From contig WRLG01000021.1 of the NCBI GenBank assembly GCA_009777725.1, forward strand, positions 1-59,262: DNA of 59,262 bases, given 5' to 3'. Origin of the DNA: Oscillospiraceae bacterium. GTDB taxonomy: Bacteria; Bacillota; Clostridia; Oscillospirales; Ruminococcaceae. Below the pieces are notes generated by a model, which had not been told where the DNA came from, ran no database searches, and saw only the letters and a program-made list of their open reading frames with translations. A program made the position numbers and the translations under genes. The stretch's first letter is position 1, and every line of letters begins with the position of its first letter. Shown here piece after piece: positions 24,522 to 33,194 of the stretch.

Positions 24522-24945
24522 TCCCGAACAAACAATTGGAAATCTGATAGACAAGCAAGGCGTGTCATTCATCGGCTCTGTCGATTCGGACGGATTTCCG
24601 AATATGAAAGCAATGCTCCCGCCGCGAAAACGTGACGGAATCAAGGAGTTTTGGTTTTCGACTAACACATCATCAATGCGCGTAACACAATATCGCGAGA
24701 ACCCGAAAGCTTGTATTTACTTTATGGATAAGCGGTTTTTTCGCGGTGTAATGCTGAAAGGCAGGGTGGAAGTTTTGGAGGACAGCGAAACTAAAGAGAT
24801 GATTTGGCGCGAGGGCGACACGGTATATTATCCCGAAGGCGTGACCGACCCGGATTACTGCGTGTTGAAGTTTACGGCTGAAACAGGGCGGTATTACAGC
24901 AATTTCAAGAGTGAGGATTTTGAGGTGAAACCGTGCACGAATTAA
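24511..24945 (+). CDS. Pyridoxamine 5'-phosphate oxidase-like protein
   Basis: This 144-residue split-barrel flavin-binding protein (general stress protein 26-like) shows FIGSVDSDGFPNMKAM, EFWFSTNTSS and GRVEVLED. Members bind FMN or F420, but many have no known substrate. AGGAGG lies nine bases upstream within the leader frame. The gene overlaps the start of the YigZ-like gene by 13 bases, so they form an operon. Confidence 0.82.
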   Translation: MMRNPEQTIGNLIDKQGVSFIGSVDSDGFPNMKAMLPPRKRDGIKEFWFSTNTSSMRVTQYRENPKACIYFMDKRFFRGVMLKGRVEVLEDSETKEMIWREGDTVYYPEGVTDPDYCVLKFTAETGRYYSNFKSEDFEVKPCTN

Positions 24946-25289
24946 TAGTCAAAAAATCCCGCTTCATCTCCTATGCCGCCCAAGCTGACAGCGAGGAAAA
25001 GGCAAAAGCCTGCATCACCGAAATCTCGCGCCAACATAAGAAAGCGCGGCATGTGGCTTTCGCTTATATAACGCCGAACGCTACACGTTACAACGACGAC
25101 GGCGAACCTCGCGGAACAGCGGGGTTGCCGCTTTTGAGCTCGATTCAGCGGCGCAATACGGAGAGCGTTGTTGTCGTTGTTGTGCGGTATTTCGGCGGGG
25201 TTTTGCTCGGCAAAGGCGGGTTAATCCGCGCTTACGGAAAGGCGGCGGGGTTGGCTTTGGAAGCTTTATTGGAGGAATCAGAAAAATGA
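24933..25289 (+). CDS. YigZ/IMPACT-family protein, short
   Basis: The GTG-started 118-residue protein carries the N-terminal UPF0029 domain (ATRYNDDGEPRGTAGLP and VRYFGGVLLGKGGLIRAY). Normal YigZ proteins have about 200 residues with a C-terminal DUF1949 domain, which is missing here. It overlaps both neighbours, and no decayed DUF1949 sequence is seen after it, since the next gene starts in its stop codon. Function unknown; IMPACT relatives affect translation. Confidence 0.82.
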   Translation: MHELIVKKSRFISYAAQADSEEKAKACITEISRQHKKARHVAFAYITPNATRYNDDGEPRGTAGLPLLSSIQRRNTESVVVVVVRYFGGVLLGKGGLIRAYGKAAGLALEALLEESEK

Positions 25290-25759
25290 AAAAATGCCCG
25301 CGATGTTTAAAATACGACAGCGATGAAATAAGATTTTGCCGACATTGCAACACGGAGCTTTTCTTTGAGGAGCGGTTTGAGATTAAATCAAAACCGACTT
25401 TCAAACAACGCGCCAAACAACTCAAAACCGATATACCCGCTGTGTTTCTGGCGTTGCGGCACAAGAAAACGCCGTTACTTGCGAAAATAATCGCCGGGGT
25501 AGCAGTTGCATACACGCTTTCGCCGATTGACCTAATACCCGATTTCATTCCCCTCCTCGGACTGCTTGATGATATAATCATCGTTCCTGCGCTGATTGTC
25601 TTTGTTGTGAAACTCACGCCCCCCGATGTTTTCGCCGAGTGCCGAAAAGAAGCGGAGGGATTGTGGGCTGAAGGCAAGCCGAAAAAGTGGTATTACGCAA
25701 TTCCGATTATGGCGGTATGGGGGTTGCTTATTTTTTTGATTATGAAATTAATTTTTTAA
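25286..25759 (+). CDS. Zinc-ribbon/DUF1232 (YkvA-like) membrane protein
   Basis: The 157-residue protein starts with a zinc ribbon (CPRCLKYDSDEIRFCRHC), then a DUF1232 segment (YTLSPIDLIPDFIPLLGLLDD) with two helices and a last helix at the C-terminus. YkvA-type proteins are small membrane proteins of unknown function. ATG overlaps the previous stop (ATGA), so it is translated with the YigZ-like gene. Confidence 0.8.
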   Translation: MKKCPRCLKYDSDEIRFCRHCNTELFFEERFEIKSKPTFKQRAKQLKTDIPAVFLALRHKKTPLLAKIIAGVAVAYTLSPIDLIPDFIPLLGLLDDIIIVPALIVFVVKLTPPDVFAECRKEAEGLWAEGKPKKWYYAIPIMAVWGLLIFLIMKLIF

Positions 25760-25775
25760 AAGGAGATAGGGTTAC

Positions 25776-26816
25776 ATGAAAAAGAAAAATGAAATCACGA
25801 TTAGGAGCAGTGCCGCCGAATATTTGACTTATATTGCCGCCACGGGTGACAACGGGCAGAGCTTTGAAATGCGTTATCAAGATGAAAATATTTGGCTTAC
25901 TCAAAAAATGATGGCAACGCTTTATAACGTAGATGTGCGGACAATTAACGACCATATTAAAAAAGTTTACAGCGATTGCGAATTAACTGAGGAAGCAACT
26001 ATCCGAAATTTTCGGATAGTTCAAACCGAGGGTTCGCGGCAGGTTGAACGTGATGTGAAACATTACAGTCTGCAAATGGTTATCGCTGTCGGGTTTAAGG
26101 TTAATAACGAGCGTGCCGTGCAGTTTCGCAAATGGGCAAACGGCGTTGTAAAGGATTATACAATCCAAGGCTGGGTTATGGACGAAGAACGCTTAAAGCA
26201 CGGCGGGACGGTTTTGACACAGGAATATTTTGATAAACAACTTGAAAAAATCCGTGAAATAAGGCTGTCTGAACGGCGGTTTTATCAGAAGATTACAGAT
26301 ATTTATTCTACCGCTCTTGATTATGATAAAACGGCTAAAACGACAAGAGAATTTTTTGCAAAAGTGCAGAACAAACTGCACTTTGCCGTTCACGGGAACA
26401 CCGCCGCAGAGATTATATATAGCCGTGCCGATTCCGAACGTGAGCATATGGGTTTGACTGCTTGGAGCGAAGCACCTGACGGCAAAATTCAAAAGAGCGA
26501 TGTGACGGTTGCGAAAAACTATCTGACCGAAACGGAAATGCGTTCACTTCAACTGATTGTATCTGCTTATCTCGACCTTGCCGAACGCAGAGCGTTAGGG
26601 CATATTCCTATGACAATGGAAGATTGGGCGAAACACCTTGACTTGATTTTGCAGGCTGACGGCAACGAGTTACTTACAAATGCAGGTAAAATCTCCGCAC
26701 AAATTGCAGAGCAACACGCATTAACCGAATTTGAGAAATACCGTGTCATACAAGATAGGCTGTTTGAAAGCGATTATGATAGGTTTATCATTCAATTAAA
26801 TGAAGCCTTGTTTTGA
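25776..26816 (+). CDS. RhuM-family protein
   Basis: This 346-residue member of the RhuM virulence-protein family has a winged-helix-like N-terminal part (IWLTQKMMATLYNVDVRTINDHI), followed by the conserved KHYSLQMVIAVGFKVNN and QFRKWANGVV. A helical C-terminus follows. RhuM genes are widespread in accessory islands with unclear function. AAAAGGAGAT precedes the ATG. Confidence 0.85.
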   Translation: MKKKNEITIRSSAAEYLTYIAATGDNGQSFEMRYQDENIWLTQKMMATLYNVDVRTINDHIKKVYSDCELTEEATIRNFRIVQTEGSRQVERDVKHYSLQMVIAVGFKVNNERAVQFRKWANGVVKDYTIQGWVMDEERLKHGGTVLTQEYFDKQLEKIREIRLSERRFYQKITDIYSTALDYDKTAKTTREFFAKVQNKLHFAVHGNTAAEIIYSRADSEREHMGLTAWSEAPDGKIQKSDVTVAKNYLTETEMRSLQLIVSAYLDLAERRALGHIPMTMEDWAKHLDLILQADGNELLTNAGKISAQIAEQHALTEFEKYRVIQDRLFESDYDRFIIQLNEALF

Positions 26817-26841
26817 GCTGGGAAAATTATGGAGGTGAAGA

Positions 26842-27528
26842 ATGAAAAATAAAACGCAAAAACTCCCGATTATTTATGAAGATAAAGATATAATCGTAAT
26901 CGACAAGCCTGCCGGAATGTTATCTGTTTCAACCGACAAAGAAACACAAAATACAGCCTACCGCATAATCAACGACTATGTTAAACGAAAACACAAATCA
27001 AACCGAATTTGGATTGTACACAGGCTTGACAGGGATACCTCGGGCGTTATGCTGTTTGCGAAAAGCGAGCGGGTCAAGCTTGCTTTGCAGGATAACTGGG
27101 AGGAAGTTGCCGTAGGGCGTGAGTATGTTGCACTCGTCAGAGGGCGGGTGAAGCCTATGGAGCAAAAAATTACATCATGGCTTAAACAGACGAAATCTCT
27201 GCTGATGTATTCAAGCAATAAAGAGGGCGACGGCAAACTTGCAATCACGAATTATAAAGTCAGACAAACCACAGCAAAATATTCCCTGCTTGATATTTCG
27301 CTGGAAACAGGGCGGAAAAACCAAATCCGTGTCCATATGAAAGACATAGGACACCCGGTTTTAGGCGATAAAAAATACGGCGGCGATGGCATCACAAATC
27401 CGCTCGGCAGATTGGGGCTTCACGCATCTGCCTTGACTGTCAAGCACCCGACTACGGGCGAGGAAATGCGGTTTGAATCGAATGTGCCGAAGTGTTTTAT
27501 GAAAATTATGCCAAACCTTTCATCGTGA
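26842..27528 (+). CDS. RluA-family pseudouridine synthase
   Basis: The 228-residue enzyme has the catalytic motif VHRLDRDTSGVMLFAKS (Asp in RLD) and the later GRKNQIRVHMKDIGHPVLGDKKYGG. These are characteristic of RluA/RluC/RluD synthases, which convert uridine to pseudouridine in rRNA or tRNA. There is no S4 domain, so the target may be tRNA or a single rRNA site. GGAGGTG lies before the ATG. Confidence 0.9.
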   Translation: MKNKTQKLPIIYEDKDIIVIDKPAGMLSVSTDKETQNTAYRIINDYVKRKHKSNRIWIVHRLDRDTSGVMLFAKSERVKLALQDNWEEVAVGREYVALVRGRVKPMEQKITSWLKQTKSLLMYSSNKEGDGKLAITNYKVRQTTAKYSLLDISLETGRKNQIRVHMKDIGHPVLGDKKYGGDGITNPLGRLGLHASALTVKHPTTGEEMRFESNVPKCFMKIMPNLSS

Positions 27529-27560
27529 TTTGCAATATTTTTTATATAACATAAAACAAC

Positions 27561-27589
27561 TTGACAAAATCCATCTGTTACGCTATAAT
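27561..27589 (+). promoter_or_regulatory. Promoter of the LTDQ-repeat gene
   Basis: TTGACA (27561-27566), 17 bp, TATAAT (27584-27589), 51 bases before the GTG start. Confidence 0.8.
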
Positions 27590-27640
27590 TATAATATGGA
27601 TAAAATAACCTGCCGCAACGGAGGAACGGAGTAGGTAACA

Positions 27641-29317
27641 GTGCTTTGTAAATATGCTTTCAAGCCCGCTTGGATGAGTGAGAATAAAAGAGTAGCCTTA
27701 AACGGCGTAAAAAAAATAAATGACCAGTTAACGCTGGCGGTAATTGCCAAGGAAGCACTTTTCCCCGAGGTATGTAATGCCGCCGTCGAAAAGCTGACCG
27801 ACCAGCCTTTAATTGCGAATGTGTTGAAAAAAGCGGTCTTTAAAGAGGTTCGCGAAAAAGCCGCCGATATGGCTCACGACCAAGTTGCTCTTGCCGATAC
27901 GGCTAAAAATGACCGAGAGGAAACCGTGCGCTTGGCGGCGTTTGTAAGGCTTAGCGACCAGTTTTTTATTGCTGACGTTGTAAAGCACATCAATGACAAT
28001 CAAATGAACCGAATTGTTCAAAGTAAACTCAACGACCAGCTTTTTCTTGAAGATGTAGCGATGAACGCCGTTAACTGGAGCGTGCGCGAGGCGGCGGTTG
28101 AAAAGCTGACCGACCAGTCCGTGCTTGCGCGAATCGCAACGAAGGATAGAGATTTGGGAATCAGCATAGCGGCGGTGAAGAAGCTGACCGACCAGCCCTT
28201 TCTAGCCGAGGTTGTTAAACGCAGCCGTGAAGCGCGGGTGCGCGTAATAGCGGCTAAAAAGCTGACCGACCAGGCAACCCTTGCCGATGTCGCAATGAAT
28301 GACAAGGACTTCAGGGTGCGGGAGGCTGCCCTCGGAAATAAGAATTTGGAGGACGACAGCTCCGTCCGCGAGCATACCTTTTCGGACGTTGCTAAGAAAA
28401 CCAACGACTTAAACGCGTTTAAGAATCTGCTGAGGGATATTAAAAGTCCGTCCGTCCTGCTTGATATAGCAATGAACGCTGTAAGCTTGGATGTTCGCAA
28501 AATGACCATTGAGAAGATTACGGCTCAATCCGATATAGAGGAAATCGCAAGGAACAACAGCAGCAAATCTACCCGCATAGCGGCGTTGAAAAAGCTGACG
28601 AATATGTCCTTGATTATAGAGCTTGCGCGCGCCGAGCAGAGCGATTTTGTCCGCGCTATTGCGTATGCGGTGGCTAACGCTACGTTTGCGGAGGAATATG
28701 AAACGCGCATAGATGCTATGAAAAGAATGGTTGCCATTACCGATAATCTGGCAAAAAAAGATGACGTTCACGGGCAAAACGCGGCTATACGCGACATGAA
28801 TATGCGCGCCTTGGTGGAAAAACTGACAGACCAGCAGTTTATTGCCGATATTGCAAGAAACGATGGCTTTTGGAGCATACGGCGTATGGCTGCGGAGAAG
28901 CTGACAGACCAATTGGCTTTAGCGGACGTTATAGACAACGACAGCGAGAAGCTTGTGCGCTTAGCGGCAACGGAGCAATTGACCGACCAAGCAATCATCT
29001 CCCGAGTTGCGAAAGGCGAGGGCGGTTCTTACAGTGCGGAGATGAGAAAAATCGCAATTGATAAGTTGGAGGACCAGCCCGTTCTCGAGCTGATTGTTAA
29101 TAATGACACCGACCACGGTGTGCGCTACGCGGCGTTTAAAAGGATTACAGAGCCTAAAATCATAGAAAGGCTTCAATACACCACCTGCGCCATTGATAAG
29201 CATTTCTGGGAGGTAACAGACCGCCGCGACGATGGCTATAACGAATTTGTGACGGAAAAGTGCAGGCACTGCGGAAAGCAAATCAAAACCACGTTTAAAG
29301 GCTACCTGCATGATTAA
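27641..29317 (+). CDS. HEAT-like LTDQ-repeat protein with C-terminal Cys cluster
   Basis: The 558-residue protein is a tandem array of about 25 to 30-residue helical units with the consensus EKLTDQ..LADVAKND..VREAAV, running from about residue 20 to 500. It then ends in a Cys/His segment (CAIDKHFWE and CRHCGKQ), perhaps a zinc site. HEAT-like arrays form protein-binding scaffolds. GTG 27641 is chosen with GGAG nine bases upstream, but a different start in the first 15 codons is possible. Own promoter; no operon partner. Confidence 0.72.
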   Translation: MLCKYAFKPAWMSENKRVALNGVKKINDQLTLAVIAKEALFPEVCNAAVEKLTDQPLIANVLKKAVFKEVREKAADMAHDQVALADTAKNDREETVRLAAFVRLSDQFFIADVVKHINDNQMNRIVQSKLNDQLFLEDVAMNAVNWSVREAAVEKLTDQSVLARIATKDRDLGISIAAVKKLTDQPFLAEVVKRSREARVRVIAAKKLTDQATLADVAMNDKDFRVREAALGNKNLEDDSSVREHTFSDVAKKTNDLNAFKNLLRDIKSPSVLLDIAMNAVSLDVRKMTIEKITAQSDIEEIARNNSSKSTRIAALKKLTNMSLIIELARAEQSDFVRAIAYAVANATFAEEYETRIDAMKRMVAITDNLAKKDDVHGQNAAIRDMNMRALVEKLTDQQFIADIARNDGFWSIRRMAAEKLTDQLALADVIDNDSEKLVRLAATEQLTDQAIISRVAKGEGGSYSAEMRKIAIDKLEDQPVLELIVNNDTDHGVRYAAFKRITEPKIIERLQYTTCAIDKHFWEVTDRRDDGYNEFVTEKCRHCGKQIKTTFKGYLHD

Positions 29318-29402
29318 ATCAATGTACAATTGACAATTATTTAGACTCTCCGCTTGAATTTGTGCTCTGAAATATTTTAAATAGAAAGGAATTTAAACTA
29401 AG

Positions 29403-30764
29403 ATGAAAAATATCCCCTATAAAATACACCTTTCGGAGGATGAAATGCCCAAAAAGTGGCATAATGTGAGAAGCCGCATGAAGGAGCTCCCCCCGCCCAT
29501 CATACACCCCGGGACGGGTAAGCCCTGTACGGCGGACGATTTATCCCCGATTTTCTGCAAGGATTTGGTAGAGCAGGAATTAAATGTCACCGATGAGTAT
29601 ATTGACATTCCCGAAGAAATTTCGGATTTTTACAAAATGTACCGCCCCTCCCCGCTTATAAGGGCATACTCCTTGGAGAAAAAGCTCCAAACTCCCGCCA
29701 AGCTCTACTATAAGTTTGAAGGCACGAACACCTCCGGCTCTCATAAGCTCAATTCTGCCGCGGCACAGGTTTATTATGCTAAAAAGCAAGGAATCACAAG
29801 CCTTACCACCGAAACGGGCGCGGGGCAGTGGGGAACGGCACTTTCAATGGCTTGCGCGTTTTTCGACATTGATTTGACCGTTTATATGGTTAAAGTATCC
29901 TCGGAGCAGAAACCTTACAGGAAAGGCGTTATTGAAACATACGGTGCTAAGGTTGTCCCTTCCCCGTCTGAGACGACCGATGTGGGGCGGAAAATATTGC
30001 AGGACGCTCCCGGCACGGGCGGCTCTTTAGGGTGCGCGATTTCAGAAGCGATTGAAACGGCGGTTAAAACACAGAATTGCAGGTATGTTTTAGGAAGCGT
30101 TTTGAATCATGTAGTCTTACACCAATCCATTATAGGTATGGAAACGAAAATTGCTTTGGAAAAATATGGAATAGAGCCCGACATTATGATTGGGTGCGCC
30201 GGTGGCGGCTCGAATCTGGGCGGCTTTATCTCCCCGTTTATGGCGGACAAGCTTGACGGTAAGAACAATATCCGCTTTATCGCGGCTGAGCCCGTCTCCT
30301 GCCCTTCGCTGACAAGGGGCAGATACGCGCTTGATTTCGGCGATACAGGCAAAACCACCCCCCTGCTGATGATGTACACCCTAGGCAACGGCTTTATCCC
30401 CTCCCCCAACCACGCGGGCGGGCTTAGATTCCACGGCATGTCGCCGATAATATCCAAGCTTTACCATGACGGACACCTTGAAGCGGTCGCGCTTGAACAG
30501 AAAAGCGTGTTTGAAGCCGCGATTGAGTTCGCGCGCTGTGAAGGCACCCTGCCCGCTCCCGAATCGGCACACGCTGTACGGGTTGCTTTGGACGAGGCTG
30601 TTAAGTGTAAGGAAACAGGCGAAGAGAAAACAATCGTATTCGGGCTTTCCGGAACAGGCTACTTCGATGTGGCGGCTTATATGGCATATAATGCCGGAAA
30701 TTTGACCGATTATATCCCCACCGATGAGGATTTGGCAAAAGGTTTTGCCACTTTACCCCAATGA
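29403..30764 (+). CDS. trpB: Tryptophan synthase beta chain, TrpB2 type
   Basis: This 453-residue PLP enzyme has the catalytic Lys in GSHKLNSA near residue 112, the PLP phosphate loop GCAGGGSNLGG and the long N-terminal extension (DDLSPIFCKDL) of the TrpB2 class. It makes Trp from indole and Ser. The TrpB2 class typically lacks a TrpA partner, and none lies here; no trp genes surround it. It may salvage indole. AAAGGAA precedes the ATG at 29403. Confidence 0.9.
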   Translation: MKNIPYKIHLSEDEMPKKWHNVRSRMKELPPPIIHPGTGKPCTADDLSPIFCKDLVEQELNVTDEYIDIPEEISDFYKMYRPSPLIRAYSLEKKLQTPAKLYYKFEGTNTSGSHKLNSAAAQVYYAKKQGITSLTTETGAGQWGTALSMACAFFDIDLTVYMVKVSSEQKPYRKGVIETYGAKVVPSPSETTDVGRKILQDAPGTGGSLGCAISEAIETAVKTQNCRYVLGSVLNHVVLHQSIIGMETKIALEKYGIEPDIMIGCAGGGSNLGGFISPFMADKLDGKNNIRFIAAEPVSCPSLTRGRYALDFGDTGKTTPLLMMYTLGNGFIPSPNHAGGLRFHGMSPIISKLYHDGHLEAVALEQKSVFEAAIEFARCEGTLPAPESAHAVRVALDEAVKCKETGEEKTIVFGLSGTGYFDVAAYMAYNAGNLTDYIPTDEDLAKGFATLPQ

Positions 30765-30886
30765 ACCGCCGCCGATGTTGGCGAAATTTTTAGTAATAAT
30801 AGACAAATTAAGGTGGCATATTGGTTGTGTTGTTAATACAAAAAGCAGAAAATTCCTAACAAACTCTTAATAAAGTCAAAATTACG

Positions 30887-30932
30887 TTGACTAAAGTGTT
30901 TAGTAGTTGTATAATATAATAAACACTAAACA
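30887..30932 (+). promoter_or_regulatory. ptsH promoter with inverted repeat
   Basis: TTGACT (30887-30892), 17 bp, TATAAT (30910-30915). Inverted arms TGTTTAGT (30897-30904) and ACTAAACA (30925-30932) surround the -10 box, a possible repressor site. Confidence 0.65.
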
Positions 30933-30975
30933 ACAGAACCAATCACATAGAAAGAAAACGTAAGGAGAGAATAAT

Positions 30976-31248
30976 ATGTTCGTTAAGGAAGTCACAGTTA
31001 AAAATCAAGTTGGTTTGCACGCTCGCCCCGCTACTTTTTTTATTCAAAAGGCGAATGAATTTCGGTCTTCTATTTGGATTGAAAAGGAAGAAAGGCGGGT
31101 TAATGCCAAGTCCTTACTGGGTATTCTTTCGTTAGGAATAGTCGGCGGCACCGATATTAGGATTATAGCGGACGGCGCGGACGAGAAAGCCGCAGTGGAA
31201 GCTCTTACCGAATTGGTGGAAAGCGGCTTTAATGAAGACGGCAGATAG
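30976..31248 (+). CDS. ptsH: Phosphocarrier protein HPr
   Basis: This 90-residue protein has the active-site GLHARPATFF with His15 and the regulatory NAKSLLGILSLG with Ser46. These are the PTS phosphorylation site and the HPr kinase site used in Gram-positive catabolite control. It is not next to ptsI. It follows its own promoter and precedes a structured non-coding stretch. Confidence 0.95.
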   Translation: MFVKEVTVKNQVGLHARPATFFIQKANEFRSSIWIEKEERRVNAKSLLGILSLGIVGGTDIRIIADGADEKAAVEALTELVESGFNEDGR

Positions 31249-31249
31249 T

Positions 31250-31590
31250 GGGATTCCAAACAGGCTCTAAGGGTGGATTACGCCCAAATGCTTCTTAACA
31301 GCATAAACGCCTGCTGTAAAGGTCAGCCGATGCTTACGCTGTTAAATTCAAAGCTTGGATACTCTTTCAATTTTAAGATGCTTAAATTAGCGTTTTAAAA
31401 TTGAAAGGGTGTATGCGAGCAGTTTTTTAGCGGGTATATTCGCGGGGTGTTTTTTTAGAATGCCGCCCTGCGTTATATTGCTTTGCTTTTAAGCAATGGT
31501 CTATCTTTCCTTTTTTTACTAAGGGAAGCTTACTTATGTGCGTTTATTTTTAATTTAAAGGAAAGAGCCGCTTTACGGCTCTTTTTATTT
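31250..31590 (+). ncRNA. Structured non-coding stretch after ptsH
   Basis: There is no ORF, but many stems. GGGTG/CGCCC lies at 31271-31285. TTAACAGC (31295-31302) pairs with GCTGTTAA (31338-31345). A 15-bp stem joins 31362-31376 with 31395-31409, and ATTGCTT pairs with AAGCAAT near 31479-31499. It ends in a classic terminator (AAAGAGCCG/CGGCTCTTT with T-run, 31562-31587). It could be a processed ptsH 3' UTR or a separate RNA of up to 340 nt. No family (6S, tmRNA, SRP, RNase P) could be recognised. Confidence 0.4.
31562..31587 (+). terminator. Terminator after ptsH/ncRNA
   Basis: Perfect 9-bp stem AAAGAGCCG with CGGCTCTTT, 5-base loop, then T-rich sequence. Confidence 0.85.
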
Positions 31591-31787
31591 TTTAAAAATA
31601 TACTTTTGCCGATAAAATTAATAAAAAGTTCACAAAATGTTGCATGAATTATGATATAATTGTATATATGTTAGTAATATTGCCGAGAGGAACAAAAAAA
31701 ACCTAAAATTTTTATAAAGTTTTAACAAGCTCCTGACAGGCTTAGTATTACGGGAGCTATCCGATAAATGAAAGGATGTCCATAATT

Positions 31788-32873
31788 ATGTCAAACAGGC
31801 TTTTTCAAGGTTTAATATGCCAAATGAGGGACGCAGTAGAGAGTGTTATAGGAGTAGTTGATGCGAACGCGACTATTATAGCGTGCAGCGAGCTTTCAAA
31901 AATAGGGACGACAAGCGAGTTTGTGTCGCTTGATTTAAGCGATTCGCAAGAGCTTTTCGTGAGGGACGGTTATACATACAAGCCGTTCGGCGCGAATGTT
32001 AAGCCGGATTTTGCCGTTTTTGTCGAGGGGGTTGATGAAAACGCCGCCAAATACGCAAACATTGTATCCATCACCTTAACCTCCATCAAGCAATATTATG
32101 ACGAAAAATATGACAGGAACAATTTTATTAAGAATGTTATCTTAGATAATGTCCTCCCGGGCGACATTGTTGTAAAAGCGCGTGAACTGCATTTTAACAA
32201 TGATTCGACCCGCGTTGTATTTCTTATAAGGGTTCTTTCCGCAAATGATGTTTCCTCCTTTGACGTTATACAAAACCTTTTCCCCGACAAAACCAAGGAT
32301 TTTGTCCTTAACATTACGGAAACGGATATAGTTTTAGTGAAGGAAATCAAAAGCAGTACCGATTCTAAGGATTTGGAAAAGCTTGCCCGTTCTATATCGG
32401 ACACGCTGTCAACCGAATTTTACACCCGCATTAACATCGGCATAGGCTCTGTGGTTACCGGCACAAAGGATTTGGCGCGCTCGTTTAAGGAGGCGCAGGT
32501 CGCCTTGGAGGTGGGCAAGGTTTTTGATACGGACAAGATTATCGTATCCTATGATAACTTGGGGATAGCAAGGCTGATTTACCACCTGCCGACCACCCTT
32601 TGCGATACGTTTTTGCAAGAAGTTTTCAAGCGCGGAGCAATTGAATCGCTTGACCATGAAACACTTTTTACCATACAAAGGTTTTTTGAGAATAATCTTA
32701 ACGTATCCGAAACCTCGCGCAAACTTTTTGTCCACAGAAATACGCTGGTTTACAGGCTGGAAAAGATTAAAAAGCTTACGGGGCTTGATTTAAGGGAATT
32801 TGACCACGCTATTATCTTCAAAATAGCCCTTATGGTTAAAAAATATCTTTCGGCTAATCCGACAAAGTTTTAG
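31788..32873 (+). CDS. CdaR/PucR-type transcriptional regulator
   Basis: The product of about 361 residues has an N-terminal sensor part, a central GGDEF-like region (TRINIGIGSVVTGTKDLARSF) and a C-terminal HTH_30 helix-turn-helix (LNVSETSRKLFVHRNTLVYRLEKI). CdaR/PucR proteins control sugar-diacid, purine or amino-acid genes. ATG 31788 is preferred to 31776, as AAAGGA then lies 11 bases upstream; the earlier ATG overlaps that site. No target operon is evident next to it. A weak promoter is seen around 31629-31660. Confidence 0.82.
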   Translation: MSNRLFQGLICQMRDAVESVIGVVDANATIIACSELSKIGTTSEFVSLDLSDSQELFVRDGYTYKPFGANVKPDFAVFVEGVDENAAKYANIVSITLTSIKQYYDEKYDRNNFIKNVILDNVLPGDIVVKARELHFNNDSTRVVFLIRVLSANDVSSFDVIQNLFPDKTKDFVLNITETDIVLVKEIKSSTDSKDLEKLARSISDTLSTEFYTRINIGIGSVVTGTKDLARSFKEAQVALEVGKVFDTDKIIVSYDNLGIARLIYHLPTTLCDTFLQEVFKRGAIESLDHETLFTIQRFFENNLNVSETSRKLFVHRNTLVYRLEKIKKLTGLDLREFDHAIIFKIALMVKKYLSANPTKF

Positions 32874-32880
32874 AAAATGC

Positions 32881-32909
32881 TTGACATTGGAAAATGATTG
32901 TGCTAAAAT
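32881..32909 (+). promoter_or_regulatory. Promoter of the TPP riboswitch-thiT unit
   Basis: TTGACA (32881-32886), 17 bp, TAAAAT (32904-32909). Confidence 0.8.
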
Positions 32910-32924
32910 ATAAAATGAACTGAA

Positions 32925-33010
32925 TAGGGGAGCTTGCGGTGCAGGCTGAGAGGAAGCGTTCCTGCTTCGACCCTTTAAACCTGATGCGGGTAATACCGAC
33001 GTAGGGACAT
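32925..33010 (+). promoter_or_regulatory. TPP riboswitch
   Basis: A THI element with AGGGGAGC, CTGAGAGGAAGC, GACCCTTTAAACCTGATGCG and the closing GTAGGGA. It binds thiamine pyrophosphate and, with the terminator at 33124-33150, should stop transcription of thiT when thiamine is plentiful. A TTCATTTT/AAAATGAA arm at about 33046-33082 may be the alternative fold. Confidence 0.97.
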
Positions 33011-33123
33011 TTATTTCATATTTCAATGGTAATTCAAAGCGGATTCATTTTGCGGTAACTGCTCTTTGCGCTAAAATGAACAAGAGCTTTGGAGGAATCC
33101 TTGTTAATCTGTATGAACTGTCG

Positions 33124-33150
33124 CGCCTCGGATTTTCCGGGGCGTTTTTT
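33124..33150 (+). terminator. Riboswitch-controlled terminator
   Basis: A 9-bp GC-rich stem (CGCCTCGGA with TCCGGGGCG, one G-U pair), then six T. Located 45 bases before thiT. Confidence 0.85.
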
Positions 33151-33194
33151 GTTTTTGGGTTATTCAGTTAATTAAATAATAAGGATGGTTAAAA

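Noticed and set aside
28018-28912. Two long minus-strand ORFs
   Set aside because: They are the antisense of the repeated LTDQ gene, have Ser/Ala/Leu-rich repetitive sequence due to the repeats, and lack ribosome sites.
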